Assembly (NCBI GenBank): GCA_002692065.1
Contig: NZJX01000017.1
Location: forward strand, 2,562 to 66,561
Direction of reading: 5' to 3'
Length of the DNA stretch: 64,000 nt
Source of the DNA: Flavobacteriales bacterium
GTDB lineage: Bacteria; Bacteroidota; Bacteroidia; Flavobacteriales; UBA7430
Within the stretch, counting starts at the first letter, position 1. Each line of letters starts with the position of its first letter. The translations under genes and the position numbers were made by a program. Shown here in pieces: positions 26,176 to 34,425 of this stretch. The notes below the pieces were generated by a model. The model did no database searches. It had not been told where the DNA came from and saw only the letters and a program-made list of their open reading frames with translations.

Positions 26176-26178
26176 AAA

Positions 26179-27351
26179 ATGGAAAGAGTTATCGTAGGAC
26201 TCTCAGGAGGAGTAGATTCAAGTGTAGCTGCATATTTATTAAAAAAAAATGGATATGAAGTTATAGGGATATTTATGAAAAATTGGCATGACTCAAGTAT
26301 AACAATATCTGACAATTGCCCTTGGATAGATGATAGAAATGATGCAATGATAGTAGCAGAAAAACTTGGTATCCCATTTCATACCTTAGATTTTAGTAAA
26401 GAATATAAAACTAAAATTGTAGATTACATGCATTCAGAATACAAAAGAGGGAGAACTCCAAATCCTGACATTCTATGCAACAAAGAAATAAAATTTGATC
26501 TTTTTTTAAAAGCAGCTTTGAATTTAAATGCAGAATATATTGCAACTGGTCATTACTGTAAAAAAGAGGAAATTAAAATCGATGGTAATCTAATTTACAG
26601 GTTACTGATAGGAAAAGATAAAATTAAAGATCAAAGTTACTTTCTAAGTCAACTTAATCAATTTCAACTTTCAAAAATAAAATTCCCAATAGGAGATTTA
26701 AAAAAAAGTGAAGTAAGACAAATAGCTAGAAAAATCAATTTAATTAATGCTGAAAAAAAAGACTCTCAAGGACTCTGTTTTATTGGAAAAGTGAAACTTC
26801 CAGAATTCTTAAAAAAAAAATTAAATCCAATAAGAGGAAAAGTAATAAAAGTTGATAAATCAGCTGAAATTTTCAATAACTTAAAAAATAAAAAAAAACT
26901 TGAGGAGTTAGTTAAAGAGTATAATTATTCAAATTGTAAAGGCAAGGTTATTGGTGAACATAATGGAGCTCATTTTTACACTATTGGACAAAGAAAAGGA
27001 ATAAATATTGGAGGATTTATTAAACCCCTGTACGTTATTTTTACAGATACATTAAAAAATATAATTTATGTTGGAGAAGGCGAAAATCACCCCGGCCTTT
27101 ATAGGAAAGGATTGAAAGTTATTAAAAGTGACATTCATTGGATTAGAGAAGATTTAAAAATTAAATTTAATCAAAATCTTAAAGTGGAATCTAGAATTAG
27201 ACACAGACAAAAACTACAAAAATCTACACTTTATATGAAAGAAAATGAATTAATCGTAATATTTAATGACCCCCAAAAAGCAATAGCTAGTGGGCAATTT
27301 ATTGCATGGTACGTTAACAACGAATTAATAGGGTCAGGAAAAATATTTTAA
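26179..27351 (+). CDS. mnmA: tRNA-specific 2-thiouridylase MnmA
   Basis: 390 residues, normal family length. The ATP-binding P-loop SGGVDSS is at 9-15. The catalytic pair is Cys100 (NPDILCNKEIKF) and Cys200 (DSQGLCFIG). DQSYFLSQL and IGQRKGINIGG are family signatures. The enzyme places sulfur on the wobble uridine of tRNA-Lys, -Glu and -Gln, using a persulfide relayed by a cysteine desulfurase, in the cytoplasm. It follows the WD40 gene by 3 nt and ends 2 nt from the convergent htpG. Confidence 0.95.
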   Translation: MERVIVGLSGGVDSSVAAYLLKKNGYEVIGIFMKNWHDSSITISDNCPWIDDRNDAMIVAEKLGIPFHTLDFSKEYKTKIVDYMHSEYKRGRTPNPDILCNKEIKFDLFLKAALNLNAEYIATGHYCKKEEIKIDGNLIYRLLIGKDKIKDQSYFLSQLNQFQLSKIKFPIGDLKKSEVRQIARKINLINAEKKDSQGLCFIGKVKLPEFLKKKLNPIRGKVIKVDKSAEIFNNLKNKKKLEELVKEYNYSNCKGKVIGEHNGAHFYTIGQRKGINIGGFIKPLYVIFTDTLKNIIYVGEGENHPGLYRKGLKVIKSDIHWIREDLKIKFNQNLKVESRIRHRQKLQKSTLYMKENELIVIFNDPQKAIASGQFIAWYVNNELIGSGKIF

Positions 27352-27353
27352 TC

Positions 27354-29237
27354 TTATTTTTCTAATTTTTGGTAATTTTCCTTAATGAACATTGTTAAAT
27401 TCTCGCCTTTTAAAAGTCCTTGTGATAATTTAGCAAGATCAGTTGCATGTTTAAGCATTTCAGATTTTTTCTTTGATGATTTCTGAGAAATAATTTTTGA
27501 AATTAATGGATGATTACCATTAACCACCATATTATACATCTCAGGCATATTCCCCATTCCAAACATACCTCCTCCTCCAGTAGCATTCATCTCTTGCATT
27601 CTTCTCATAAATTCAGATCTAGTAATTGAAAAAGGGGAAGAATCAGGACTTAAACTTTCAAATTGAACTGTATATTTATCTTTATTTAAAATTTTTTCTA
27701 AAGATTTTTTTAGAGATTTTTCGTCTTTTTCGCTTATTACAGAAGGAACTACTTCATCTTTTTTGATTAGTTTATCAATTGAATCTGCATCAACTCTTGC
27801 AAATGAAATGTCTTTTTTATCTGACTCTAATTTTTGAATTAAATGACTGACTATTGGACTATCTAAAACTAATATATCATAAGATTTATTTTTTGCTTCT
27901 TGAATAAAACTATGTTGATTTTCTCTGTCATTTGTATATAAGATTACCGTTTTACCATCTTTATCTTTTTGATTGACATTTATTTTTTTTAAATAATCAT
28001 CCAAAATAAAAAACTCATCATTTACATTTTTATATAGAGCATATTTTTGTGATCTTTCAAAAAATTTAGGGTCTGTCAACATTCCATATTCAATAATGAC
28101 TTTCATATCTTCCCATTTATCCTCGAAAGATTTTCTGTCCGATTTGAACATATCTGAAAGTTTGTCAGAAACTTTTTTAGAAATATGCCCGGATATTTTC
28201 TTAACATTTGAGTCTGATTGTAAATATGATCTTGATACATTTAAAGGGATGTCAGGGGAATCTATAACACCTTGTAACATGGCTAAAAATTCAGGAACAA
28301 TTCCTTCAACAGAATCAGTAACAAAAACTTGATTACAGTAAAGTTGTATTTTATTTTTATTTAAATCAATATTTTGCTTTAATCTTGGGAAATATAGAAT
28401 TCCTGTAAGATTAAAAGGAAAATCCACATTTAAGTGAATATGAAATAATGGATCCTCAAAATTCATCGGATAAAGCTCTCTATGAAAAGACTTATAATCT
28501 TCGTCTTTCAATCCAGATGGTTTTTTCGTCCAAGCTGGATTAGTATTATTTATAATATTATCTACAGTTTTTTTAATTTCCTTTTCATTTTTACCTTCAC
28601 CTTCTTTTTCAGTTAATTCTTTAGTACCAAACTTAATTTTAACTGGTAAAAATTTGCAATATTTATTCAAAAGGTCTGATAATTTCTTATCGTCAAGAAA
28701 ACTATCAGAATCTTTTGATATGTGAAGAACTACATCTGTACCTCTTTCATTTTTTTCAATATTTTTTAAACTAAAATTTGGAGATCCATCGCACTTCCAA
28801 TTGATAGCAGGACTATCTTTATAAGACTTAGAAAAAATTTCAACTTCTTCCGCAACCATAAAAGCAGAGTAAAATCCTAACCCAAAATGGCCAATAATAC
28901 CTGTTGAATTTGTCTTGTCATCGTATTTTTTTACAAATTCTTCAGCACCAGAAAATGCTACCTGATTAATGTAGTTTTTGACTTCATCCTCAGTCATTCC
29001 AATCCCATTATCTGAAATTGAAATAGTTCGTGCTTTTTTATCTAACTTGACTTCAACTAATAATTCGCCGACTTCACCCTTATATTCTCCAATTGATGAT
29101 AACTTTTTTAATTTATTAGATGCATCAACGGCATTCGAGACTAATTCCCTCAAAAAAATTTCTTGATCTGAGTATAAAAACTTTTTAATTATTGGAAAAA
29201 TATTTTCGGAAGTTACTTTGATTTTACCTTTTGCCAT
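27354..29237 (-). CDS. htpG: Hsp90-family chaperone HtpG
   Basis: 627 residues. The N-terminal ATPase domain shows FLRELVSNAVDASNKL, DNGIGMT and GHFGLGFYSAFMVA; the middle domain has LPLNVSRSYLQ-type sequence (SPDIPLNVSRSYLQS); the C-terminal dimerisation domain ends near LLKGENLTMFIKENYQKL. A Gly/Met-rich linker (GGGGMFGMGNMPEM) precedes the last domain, as in other Bacteroidota HtpG proteins. It is an ATP-driven cytosolic chaperone. Its own promoter element, TACTTTTG, lies 60 nt upstream. It converges with mnmA, 2 nt apart. Confidence 0.95.
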   Translation of the reverse strand: MAKGKIKVTSENIFPIIKKFLYSDQEIFLRELVSNAVDASNKLKKLSSIGEYKGEVGELLVEVKLDKKARTISISDNGIGMTEDEVKNYINQVAFSGAEEFVKKYDDKTNSTGIIGHFGLGFYSAFMVAEEVEIFSKSYKDSPAINWKCDGSPNFSLKNIEKNERGTDVVLHISKDSDSFLDDKKLSDLLNKYCKFLPVKIKFGTKELTEKEGEGKNEKEIKKTVDNIINNTNPAWTKKPSGLKDEDYKSFHRELYPMNFEDPLFHIHLNVDFPFNLTGILYFPRLKQNIDLNKNKIQLYCNQVFVTDSVEGIVPEFLAMLQGVIDSPDIPLNVSRSYLQSDSNVKKISGHISKKVSDKLSDMFKSDRKSFEDKWEDMKVIIEYGMLTDPKFFERSQKYALYKNVNDEFFILDDYLKKINVNQKDKDGKTVILYTNDRENQHSFIQEAKNKSYDILVLDSPIVSHLIQKLESDKKDISFARVDADSIDKLIKKDEVVPSVISEKDEKSLKKSLEKILNKDKYTVQFESLSPDSSPFSITRSEFMRRMQEMNATGGGGMFGMGNMPEMYNMVVNGNHPLISKIISQKSSKKKSEMLKHATDLAKLSQGLLKGENLTMFIKENYQKLEK

Positions 29238-29297
29238 GATTTTTATTTTTTAATTTGTTTAAACTTATAATATCAAAAATTGTGCCATTTTTTTTTG

Positions 29298-29305
29298 CAA
29301 AAGTA
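29298..29305 (-). promoter_or_regulatory. -7 element of htpG
   Basis: TACTTTTG on the minus strand (TAnnTTTG) predicts a leader of about 55 nt before the htpG ATG. No clear -33 TTTG was found. Confidence 0.4.
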
Positions 29306-29515
29306 TTTAAAAATTTTATTAAGTCATTTATTTACATAAAAAAATGTCATGAATAATTTTTATTGATATAAATTCGAAGTAAACTTTAGTTTTAAATTAA
29401 TTCAAAATATTTTACAATTGAATGTTTCTTGACAATGTCTTTTAATAATATCTTTATCAAGTAATATTTAAAAATAAAAAATATAATTTAAAATAAATTT
29501 ATTTATAAAAAATTG

Positions 29516-29523
29516 TAAATTTG
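29516..29523 (+). promoter_or_regulatory. -7 element of the membrane-protein/DUF3822 operon
   Basis: TAAATTTG matches TAnnTTTG. Its last three bases are the TTG that could otherwise be taken as a start codon, so the real start is the ATG at 29539, with a leader of about 12 nt. Confidence 0.5.
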
Positions 29524-29538
29524 AAAAATAAGTTTGAA

Positions 29539-30129
29539 ATGGAAAAGAAAATTAAAATAGCTCTTTGGATTACAATTGTTGGATTATCTTATTTACTCTA
29601 TTCTGTAATTATGAAACCAATTAAATTTAATAAAGAAAAATTAGTTAGAACTAATAAAGTAATAGATTTATTAAAAGATATCAGAAAAGCACAAGTTGCC
29701 TTTAAAGAAGTTAATAGATTTTATGCCACTAATTTTGATGAATTAATATCTCTGATAGATACTGGTAAATTTACAATTGTTCAAAGAAGAGATGATGAAA
29801 TAAGATTTTACAATAAATTATATAGAGAGTTTCAACTTAAAGATACTACCTATATTGACACACTTGGTTTTGTCAGTATTAAAGACTCTATTTTTGCTGA
29901 CAACTATGACTTAAATAAATTAAGATATATTCCTTATTCTAACGGTTCAGAAATTAAATTGAGTGCTGGGAAAATTAAATCTGGGAATCTTGAAGTTGAA
30001 GTATTTGAAGCTATTGCACCTAAGAATGAATATCTTAAAAATTTAGACAAAGAACTAATAAAAACTTCTGCAAAAGATTTAATTGTTGGGTCTATGGTCT
30101 CAGCTAAAATTAATGGAAACTGGGAATAA
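29539..30129 (+). CDS. Uncharacterised single-pass membrane protein upstream of DUF3822
   Basis: 196 residues from the ATG at 29539; the in-frame TTG at 29521 lies inside the promoter box and is rejected. One transmembrane helix near the N-terminus (IALWITIVGLSYLLYSVIM) is followed by a helical, pseudopilin-like stretch (VIDLLKDIRKAQVAFKEVNRFYATNFDELISLI) and a soluble C-terminal part. The layout of an N-terminal helix followed by a short processed-fragment motif recalls general-secretion pseudopilins, but no prepilin peptidase site is visible. In Bacteroidota a gene of this kind commonly precedes DUF3822-rsmD-coaD. Function unknown. It overlaps the next gene by 17 nt. Confidence 0.7.
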   Translation: MEKKIKIALWITIVGLSYLLYSVIMKPIKFNKEKLVRTNKVIDLLKDIRKAQVAFKEVNRFYATNFDELISLIDTGKFTIVQRRDDEIRFYNKLYREFQLKDTTYIDTLGFVSIKDSIFADNYDLNKLRYIPYSNGSEIKLSAGKIKSGNLEVEVFEAIAPKNEYLKNLDKELIKTSAKDLIVGSMVSAKINGNWE

Positions 30130-30973
30130 AATAAAACCGTTACATAGATTACTGAACCAAGAAATTTATGTCAAAAATGCAGATATTTTACACTTGTCAA
30201 TTCAAATAAATTCATCTTCAATTTTTTTTCTAATCGTTGATGAAAATTTAACCGAATTCAAAGTATTCCTTCATTTTGAATTTGATAAAGACCTAAACTC
30301 AACTCAGATAGCTGAAAATATTGATCAAATTATACTGGAAAATAAAATTTTAGATTCAAATTTTAAATCAACAAGTATTTCAATTTCTAATTATATAAAT
30401 TGTATAGTACCTAAAGAGTATTTTGATAAAAATAAAGTGCTTGATATCCTAAAATTTAATCATAATATAGACTTTAAATTGACAGAAAAATTTGAATTCA
30501 TTGAACCAATAAATTCTTATATTTTATTTACAGTTCCTTTTGAAATTTATACCAGTTTAAATTCAAATTATAAAAATTCTGTTTGGAAAAGTAGCAGTCA
30601 AATATTTTTAAAACAGTTGTACAAAAATAACTATATAGATAAACATAATTTTTATCTATACATTGAAGAAGAACATATTGAAATAGCATTTTTTGAGAAT
30701 TCTAATCTTATTTTTTTCAATTGTTTTAGTTACAAAACCATGAATGATATTATATATTTTCTATTAAATATTTTTGAAAAACTTAATCTTAGAGCTCATG
30801 AAAATGAAATAAATATTACAGGACAAGTTGATCAGAATTCATTTATTCACGTTGAATTAGATAAAATTTTTCATAAAGTCAATTTTATTGGTAGGAAAAA
30901 AAATATGAATTGTAAAATATCAAATTCTATTAAACTCCACAAATATTATAAAATTTTTAATCAACATAAATGA
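30113..30973 (+). CDS. DUF3822 family protein
   Basis: 286 residues from the ATG at 30113; an upstream TTG at 30083 would extend it into the previous gene and is less likely. The pattern (LHLSIQINSSSIFFLIVDE near the start, YIKC-like repeats of ILFTVPFEIY, and FFNCFSYKTMNDIIYFLLN in the middle) and its position directly before rsmD match DUF3822. That family is Bacteroidota-specific and has an actin-like ATPase fold resembling PilM-type proteins. The biochemical role is unknown. Start and stop overlap both neighbours, so the unit is one operon. Confidence 0.75.
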   Translation: METGNKIKPLHRLLNQEIYVKNADILHLSIQINSSSIFFLIVDENLTEFKVFLHFEFDKDLNSTQIAENIDQIILENKILDSNFKSTSISISNYINCIVPKEYFDKNKVLDILKFNHNIDFKLTEKFEFIEPINSYILFTVPFEIYTSLNSNYKNSVWKSSSQIFLKQLYKNNYIDKHNFYLYIEEEHIEIAFFENSNLIFFNCFSYKTMNDIIYFLLNIFEKLNLRAHENEINITGQVDQNSFIHVELDKIFHKVNFIGRKKNMNCKISNSIKLHKYYKIFNQHK

Positions 30974-31506
30974 GAATTATAAGTGGTTTTCACAAAAATA
31001 GAAAAATAAATGCTCCAAAATCTTTGCCAGTAAGACCAACTACTGATCTGGCTAAAGAAAGCTTATTCAATATCATAAATAATACTTATAATATTGAAAT
31101 TTTGAATGTTTTAGATTTATTTTCAGGGACAGGTAATATTAGTTATGAGTTTGCTTCAAGAGGAGCTAATAAAATAATTTCAATTGATAACAACTTCAAT
31201 TGCATAAAATTTATTAAACAAACTTCATCCAAATTACTTTTAAATAATATAGAATGTAAAAAGATGGATTCAATTAAATATTTAAGCTCAACCAAAGAGA
31301 AATTTGATATAATTTTTGCTGATGCTCCTTATTCATATCAATTCTTAGACTTAATTATTATTAAAATTTTCAATAATAGTTTGTTAAATGAAAATGGAAT
31401 ATTAATCCTAGAACACTCTGACAAAAACAATTTTAGCAATTCTAAATATTTTTTGAATAAAAAAAAGTATAGTTCTGTAAATTTTAGTTTTTTTGTAAAA
31501 AAATAG
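30970..31506 (+). CDS. rsmD: 16S rRNA (guanine966-N2)-methyltransferase RsmD
   Basis: 178 residues, family-typical length. It opens MRIISGFHKNRKI, then RPTTDLAKESLFNII, the SAM-binding loop VLDLFSGTGNISYEFASRGA, and the catalytic motif IV as FADAPYSYQF. The family normally has (D/N)PP(Y/F), so the second position here is Ala instead of Pro. The enzyme methylates G966 of 16S rRNA on the assembling 30S particle. The start overlaps the DUF3822 stop by 4 nt, and coaD follows 18 nt later. Confidence 0.9.
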   Translation: MRIISGFHKNRKINAPKSLPVRPTTDLAKESLFNIINNTYNIEILNVLDLFSGTGNISYEFASRGANKIISIDNNFNCIKFIKQTSSKLLLNNIECKKMDSIKYLSSTKEKFDIIFADAPYSYQFLDLIIIKIFNNSLLNENGILILEHSDKNNFSNSKYFLNKKKYSSVNFSFFVKK

Positions 31507-31524
31507 AAATTAAATTTTTTTAAA

Positions 31525-31983
31525 ATGAAGAAAATTGCCTTATTTCCTGGATCATTTGATCCAATTACAACTGGACATGAAGAAACTATTTTGAAATTTT
31601 TACCATTATTTGATAAAATTATAATTGGAATTGGAAAAAATACATCAAAAAAAAATATGTTTAGTTTAGATAAAAGAAAAAATTGGATAATAAGAACATT
31701 TTCGAAATATAAAAATATCAAAGTAAAAACTTATTCAGGTTTAACTGTTGATTTTTGTTCAAAAAATAACATAAACTTTATAATCAGAGGATTAAGAAAC
31801 ATTGAAGATTATATCTTTGAAAAAGAAATTGCATTAATGAATAATGAAATTAACAAAAAAGTTAATACTATATTGATAAATTCAAGTAGCAAAAACTCCC
31901 ATATATCCTCAAGCTTAGTTAAAGATATAATTAAAAATGGAGGAAATTCAAAACCTTTTCTCGCTTCAGGAGTTCAACTATAG
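31525..31983 (+). CDS. coaD: Pantetheine-phosphate adenylyltransferase CoaD
   Basis: 152 residues. The nucleotidyl-transferase signature GSFDPITTGHEETI (TxGH) is at the N-terminus, then FIIRGLRNIEDYIFEKEIALMN and the ISSSLVKDI motif. It performs the fourth step of coenzyme A synthesis, joining 4'-phosphopantetheine to AMP. The C-terminus (GGNSKPFLASGVQL) is a few residues shorter than usual. The last 53 bases overlap the 3' end of the opposing NUDIX gene. This is the final gene of the rsmD operon. Confidence 0.93.
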   Translation: MKKIALFPGSFDPITTGHEETILKFLPLFDKIIIGIGKNTSKKNMFSLDKRKNWIIRTFSKYKNIKVKTYSGLTVDFCSKNNINFIIRGLRNIEDYIFEKEIALMNNEINKKVNTILINSSSKNSHISSSLVKDIIKNGGNSKPFLASGVQL

Positions 31984-32548
31984 AAGAATAAGTATTTAAA
32001 CTTGGTAATTTTGATAATTCAATCCATTGAACTTTAGTAATTCCTTCATCAACCTGAGGTTTTAAAATACTCATTTTTTTACATTCCATTGAATACCAAT
32101 AGGTTATTTTTAATACCATCTCACCAGATTCCAAATAAGAATGATAGGTTGATGATAAATATTTATTAACGTTTACATATTTTAGACCTGTTTCTTCTAG
32201 TACTTCTCTATATGCAGCTTTTTCTTCACTTTCTTTTAAATCAATTTTTCCTTTAGGTAAATCCCATTTATTATTTTTGAAAATACAAAGTATAGAGTTC
32301 TTATATTTTACGATTCCACCAGCAGCTCTTATTAATTTAAATCTTTTTAAGACTAACTTATAAAGTTTATTCAAATTAGTACCTAAAATTACTTTTCCCT
32401 CAGATTTTTCATTTTTTAACTCATTTATACTTAAATCTATGATTTTTTCATTTTTAAATTCTTCAATAAGATAACTCTTTTTATTTATGTATTTAGTTTT
32501 ATAACTTATTAAAATTAAAGGTTTGTCGTTTATAAAAATTGTATACAT
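31931..32548 (-). CDS. NUDIX hydrolase
   Basis: 205 residues. A complete Nudix box is present in the second half: KGKIDLKESEEKAAYREVLE followed by ETGL, fitting GX5EX7REUXEEXGU. An N-terminal ~75-residue extension (FINDKPLILISYKTKYIN) precedes it, as in other Bacteroidota homologues. It probably hydrolyses a nucleoside diphosphate derivative; the substrate cannot be read from sequence. Its start is only 7 nt from the divergent pyrE start, and its tail overlaps coaD by 53 nt. Confidence 0.85.
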   Translation of the reverse strand: MYTIFINDKPLILISYKTKYINKKSYLIEEFKNEKIIDLSINELKNEKSEGKVILGTNLNKLYKLVLKRFKLIRAAGGIVKYKNSILCIFKNNKWDLPKGKIDLKESEEKAAYREVLEETGLKYVNVNKYLSSTYHSYLESGEMVLKITYWYSMECKKMSILKPQVDEGITKVQWIELSKLPSLNTYSSIVELLKREKVLNFLHF

Positions 32549-32551
32549 TTG
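32522..32551 (+). promoter_or_regulatory. pyrE promoter, located inside the NUDIX gene 5' end
   Basis: TTTG at 32522-32525 and TACATTTG at 32544-32551, spacer 18. The box ends 4 nt before the pyrE ATG, so the transcript should start at or within a base of the AUG (leaderless). Confidence 0.55.
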
Positions 32552-32555
32552 TTCA

Positions 32556-33200
32556 ATGATTTTAAATAAAAATACGTCAAAAAAAACTGCTGAGTTTCTT
32601 TTACAAATTAAAGCAATAAAATTAAATCCTAATAACCCTTTTTTATGGTCATCTGGATGGAGATCCCCAATTTATTGTGATAATAGAATTTCATTATCAC
32701 ATCACTCTACGAGAACCTTCATTAGAGAACAAATCGGAAACTTAATAATAGAAAATTTTGGAAGACCTGATGCTATTGCTGGAGTTGCAACAGGAGGCAT
32801 ACCTCATGGAATTCTTGTTGCTCAACAACTTGCTCTACCTTTTGTCTATGTGAGACCTAAACCAAAAAACCATGGAACAAAAAATCAAATTGAAGGACTA
32901 ACTAAAAAGGGACAAAAAATTGTTGTAATTGAAGATTTAATTAGTACTGGAAAAAGTTCTCTAAAAGCTGTAGAAATAATAAAAAATCATGGATGTATTG
33001 TCAAAGGTGTTGTTGCAATATTTAATTATGGATTTGAGATTGCAGTCGAAAATTTTAAAAAATCAAATTGTGAACTAATTTCATTGACAAACTACAATGA
33101 TTTAATTGACAAAGCAACTGAAATTGGATATATTAATGAATCAGAAATTGAAGATTTAAAAGAATGGAGAAAAAATCCCACTGAATGGAAAACTAAATAA
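32556..33200 (+). CDS. pyrE: Orotate phosphoribosyltransferase
   Basis: 214 residues from the ATG at 32556 (MILNKNTSKKTAEFLLQIKA); an upstream TTG at 32523 would overlap the opposing gene and the promoter. The core shows FLWSSGWRSPIYCDNR, IAGVATGGIPHGIL, YVRPKPKNHGTKNQIEG (PRPP loop lysines) and the PRPP motif VVVIEDLISTGKSSL. It converts orotate plus PRPP to OMP in pyrimidine synthesis. It ends with an 8-nt convergent overlap with birA. Confidence 0.93.
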   Translation: MILNKNTSKKTAEFLLQIKAIKLNPNNPFLWSSGWRSPIYCDNRISLSHHSTRTFIREQIGNLIIENFGRPDAIAGVATGGIPHGILVAQQLALPFVYVRPKPKNHGTKNQIEGLTKKGQKIVVIEDLISTGKSSLKAVEIIKNHGCIVKGVVAIFNYGFEIAVENFKKSNCELISLTNYNDLIDKATEIGYINESEIEDLKEWRKNPTEWKTK

Positions 33201-33945
33201 ACTTAATTTCTTTATGAAAATATTTTTTTTTATGACCATTTTCAAATTCAATAATTAAAAATCCATGTCTATCAACATTACATATTTTACCATTTACTTT
33301 ATTGCCATCTTTTTCAATATAATCTCTAAATACGTTAAAATATAAAAGATTTTTTAGATATTTTTTTTTAAGTTTTTCATATCCTCCGCAAATTAAATCA
33401 TTGTATCTTTCTTCAATTTTTTCTAATATACATAACATTATATCTTTGATTTTATATTTTTTTTTAGAAATTAAAAACAAAGAACTACTATTTTCTAAAA
33501 AAGTAAAATTTGAATTATTAATGTTTAAACCAATACCAACTATTGATTTTTCTAACTTATTTTTATTTATTTGATTTTCAATCAGTATACCTCCAACTTT
33601 ATATTTATCAAAATATATATCATTGGGCCATTTTAACTTAAAATTATTGTTAATTTTATGTAAAACTTCAATAATTGAAATAGAAACACATATACTTAAA
33701 TCAAATAAATAATCAAGTTTTAAAAAATTAGGTTTAAGGAGTAAACTGAATGTAAGAGATTTATTTTTTTCTGAAAACCATTTTGAATTCCTCATTCCTC
33801 GTCCATCTGATTGATTTAAAGTAAACACAATATTACCCTCATTAAAATTAATTTTTTTAAGATTTTCAATCATCCAATCATTAGTTGATTTTAATTTTTC
33901 AAATTCATAAATTTTTTTTTCAAATTCTATTTTATTCATATCCAT
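33193..33945 (-). CDS. birA: Biotin-[acetyl-CoA-carboxylase] ligase (BirA, catalytic type)
   Basis: 250 residues without an N-terminal DNA-binding domain, so an enzyme only and not a repressor. Motifs: FEKLKSTNDWM, GRGMRNSKWFSEKNKSLTFS (the GRGxxxxxW biotinyl-AMP loop), LKWPNDIYFDKYKVGGILIE and GIGLNIN. It activates biotin with ATP and attaches it to the carboxylase carrier protein. A second Met lies two codons downstream. A TAATTTTG element lies 8-15 nt before the start, predicting an almost leaderless mRNA. Confidence 0.92.
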   Translation of the reverse strand: MDMNKIEFEKKIYEFEKLKSTNDWMIENLKKINFNEGNIVFTLNQSDGRGMRNSKWFSEKNKSLTFSLLLKPNFLKLDYLFDLSICVSISIIEVLHKINNNFKLKWPNDIYFDKYKVGGILIENQINKNKLEKSIVGIGLNINNSNFTFLENSSSLFLISKKKYKIKDIMLCILEKIEERYNDLICGGYEKLKKKYLKNLLYFNVFRDYIEKDGNKVNGKICNVDRHGFLIIEFENGHKKKYFHKEIKFI

Positions 33946-33952
33946 ATTTTAA

Positions 33953-33960
33953 CAAAATTA
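33953..33960 (-). promoter_or_regulatory. -7 element of birA
   Basis: TAATTTTG on the minus strand. Its end is 7 nt before the ATG at 33945, predicting a leader of only about 3-4 nt. Confidence 0.45.
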
Positions 33961-34023
33961 AAAATATTGAATTTAACTTTGTAATTTAATGCCAATTATC
34001 AAATTAATTTGCATTAAAAGCAT

Positions 34024-34031
34024 TATTTTTG
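34024..34031 (+). promoter_or_regulatory. -7 element of the rsfS-ftsH operon
   Basis: TATTTTTG matches TAnnTTTG. The predicted transcription start is near 34035, about 65 nt before the first in-frame ATG of rsfS and only a few bases before an out-of-frame ATG at 34040. Confidence 0.45.
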
Positions 34032-34098
34032 CCAACAGAATGAATTATTAAAAACAAAAAACATTAAAGAAAAATTAGTAAAAGTTATAATCAAAGGA

Positions 34099-34425
34099 AT
34101 GCAAGAAAAAAAAGCTTTAAATATTGCAGTACTTGATCTAAGAAAACTTGAGAACTCTGTTTGCGATTACTTTATAATCTGTGAAGGAAACTCAAATACT
34201 CACGTTAGTTCCATTTCTGATTCAATTTTAAAAAAAGCTTTGACTGACTTAAGTGATAAAGTTTGGCATATTGAAGGTAAAGATAAATGCGAATGGGTTT
34301 TACTTGATTATGTTAATGTTGTTGTTCACATATTCCAAAAAAGCTTTAGAGAATTCTTTTCAATAGAAGAATTGTGGGGAGATGCAAAAATCTTAAAAAT
34401 TAAAGAATCTAATTTAAATGAATAA
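34099..34425 (+). CDS. rsfS: Ribosomal silencing factor RsfS (N-terminus probably upstream)
   Basis: 108 residues from the first in-frame ATG. The core NIAVLDLRKLENSVCDYFII, then CEGNSNTHVSSI, WHIEGKDKCEWVLLDY, VNVVVHIFQKSFREFF and LWGDAK, is the RsfS/Iojap signature. The protein binds L14 on the 50S subunit and blocks subunit joining under starvation. In-frame codons upstream (34042-34098) read like the missing N-terminus (ELLKTKNIKEKLVKVIIKG), but no ATG, GTG or TTG begins them. Either a base is missing near ATG 34040 or a rare start is used. It overlaps ftsH by 8 nt and heads the operon. Confidence 0.9.
   Translation: MQEKKALNIAVLDLRKLENSVCDYFIICEGNSNTHVSSISDSILKKALTDLSDKVWHIEGKDKCEWVLLDYVNVVVHIFQKSFREFFSIEELWGDAKILKIKESNLNE

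Noticed and set aside
29521..29538. TTG start at 29521 for the membrane protein
   Set aside because: The TTG is the end of a TAAATTTG promoter box; the ATG at 29539 gives a normal N-terminus.
31931..31983. Truncation of coaD or the NUDIX gene because of their 53-nt overlap
   Set aside because: Both proteins keep all catalytic motifs and near-normal lengths; convergent overlaps also occur at 33193-33200, 38470-38475 and 57919-57927 in this compact genome.
32523..32555. pyrE start at TTG 32523 and nth start at ATG 60809
   Set aside because: Both run into neighbouring coding sequence, and family alignments begin at 32556 and 60842 respectively.
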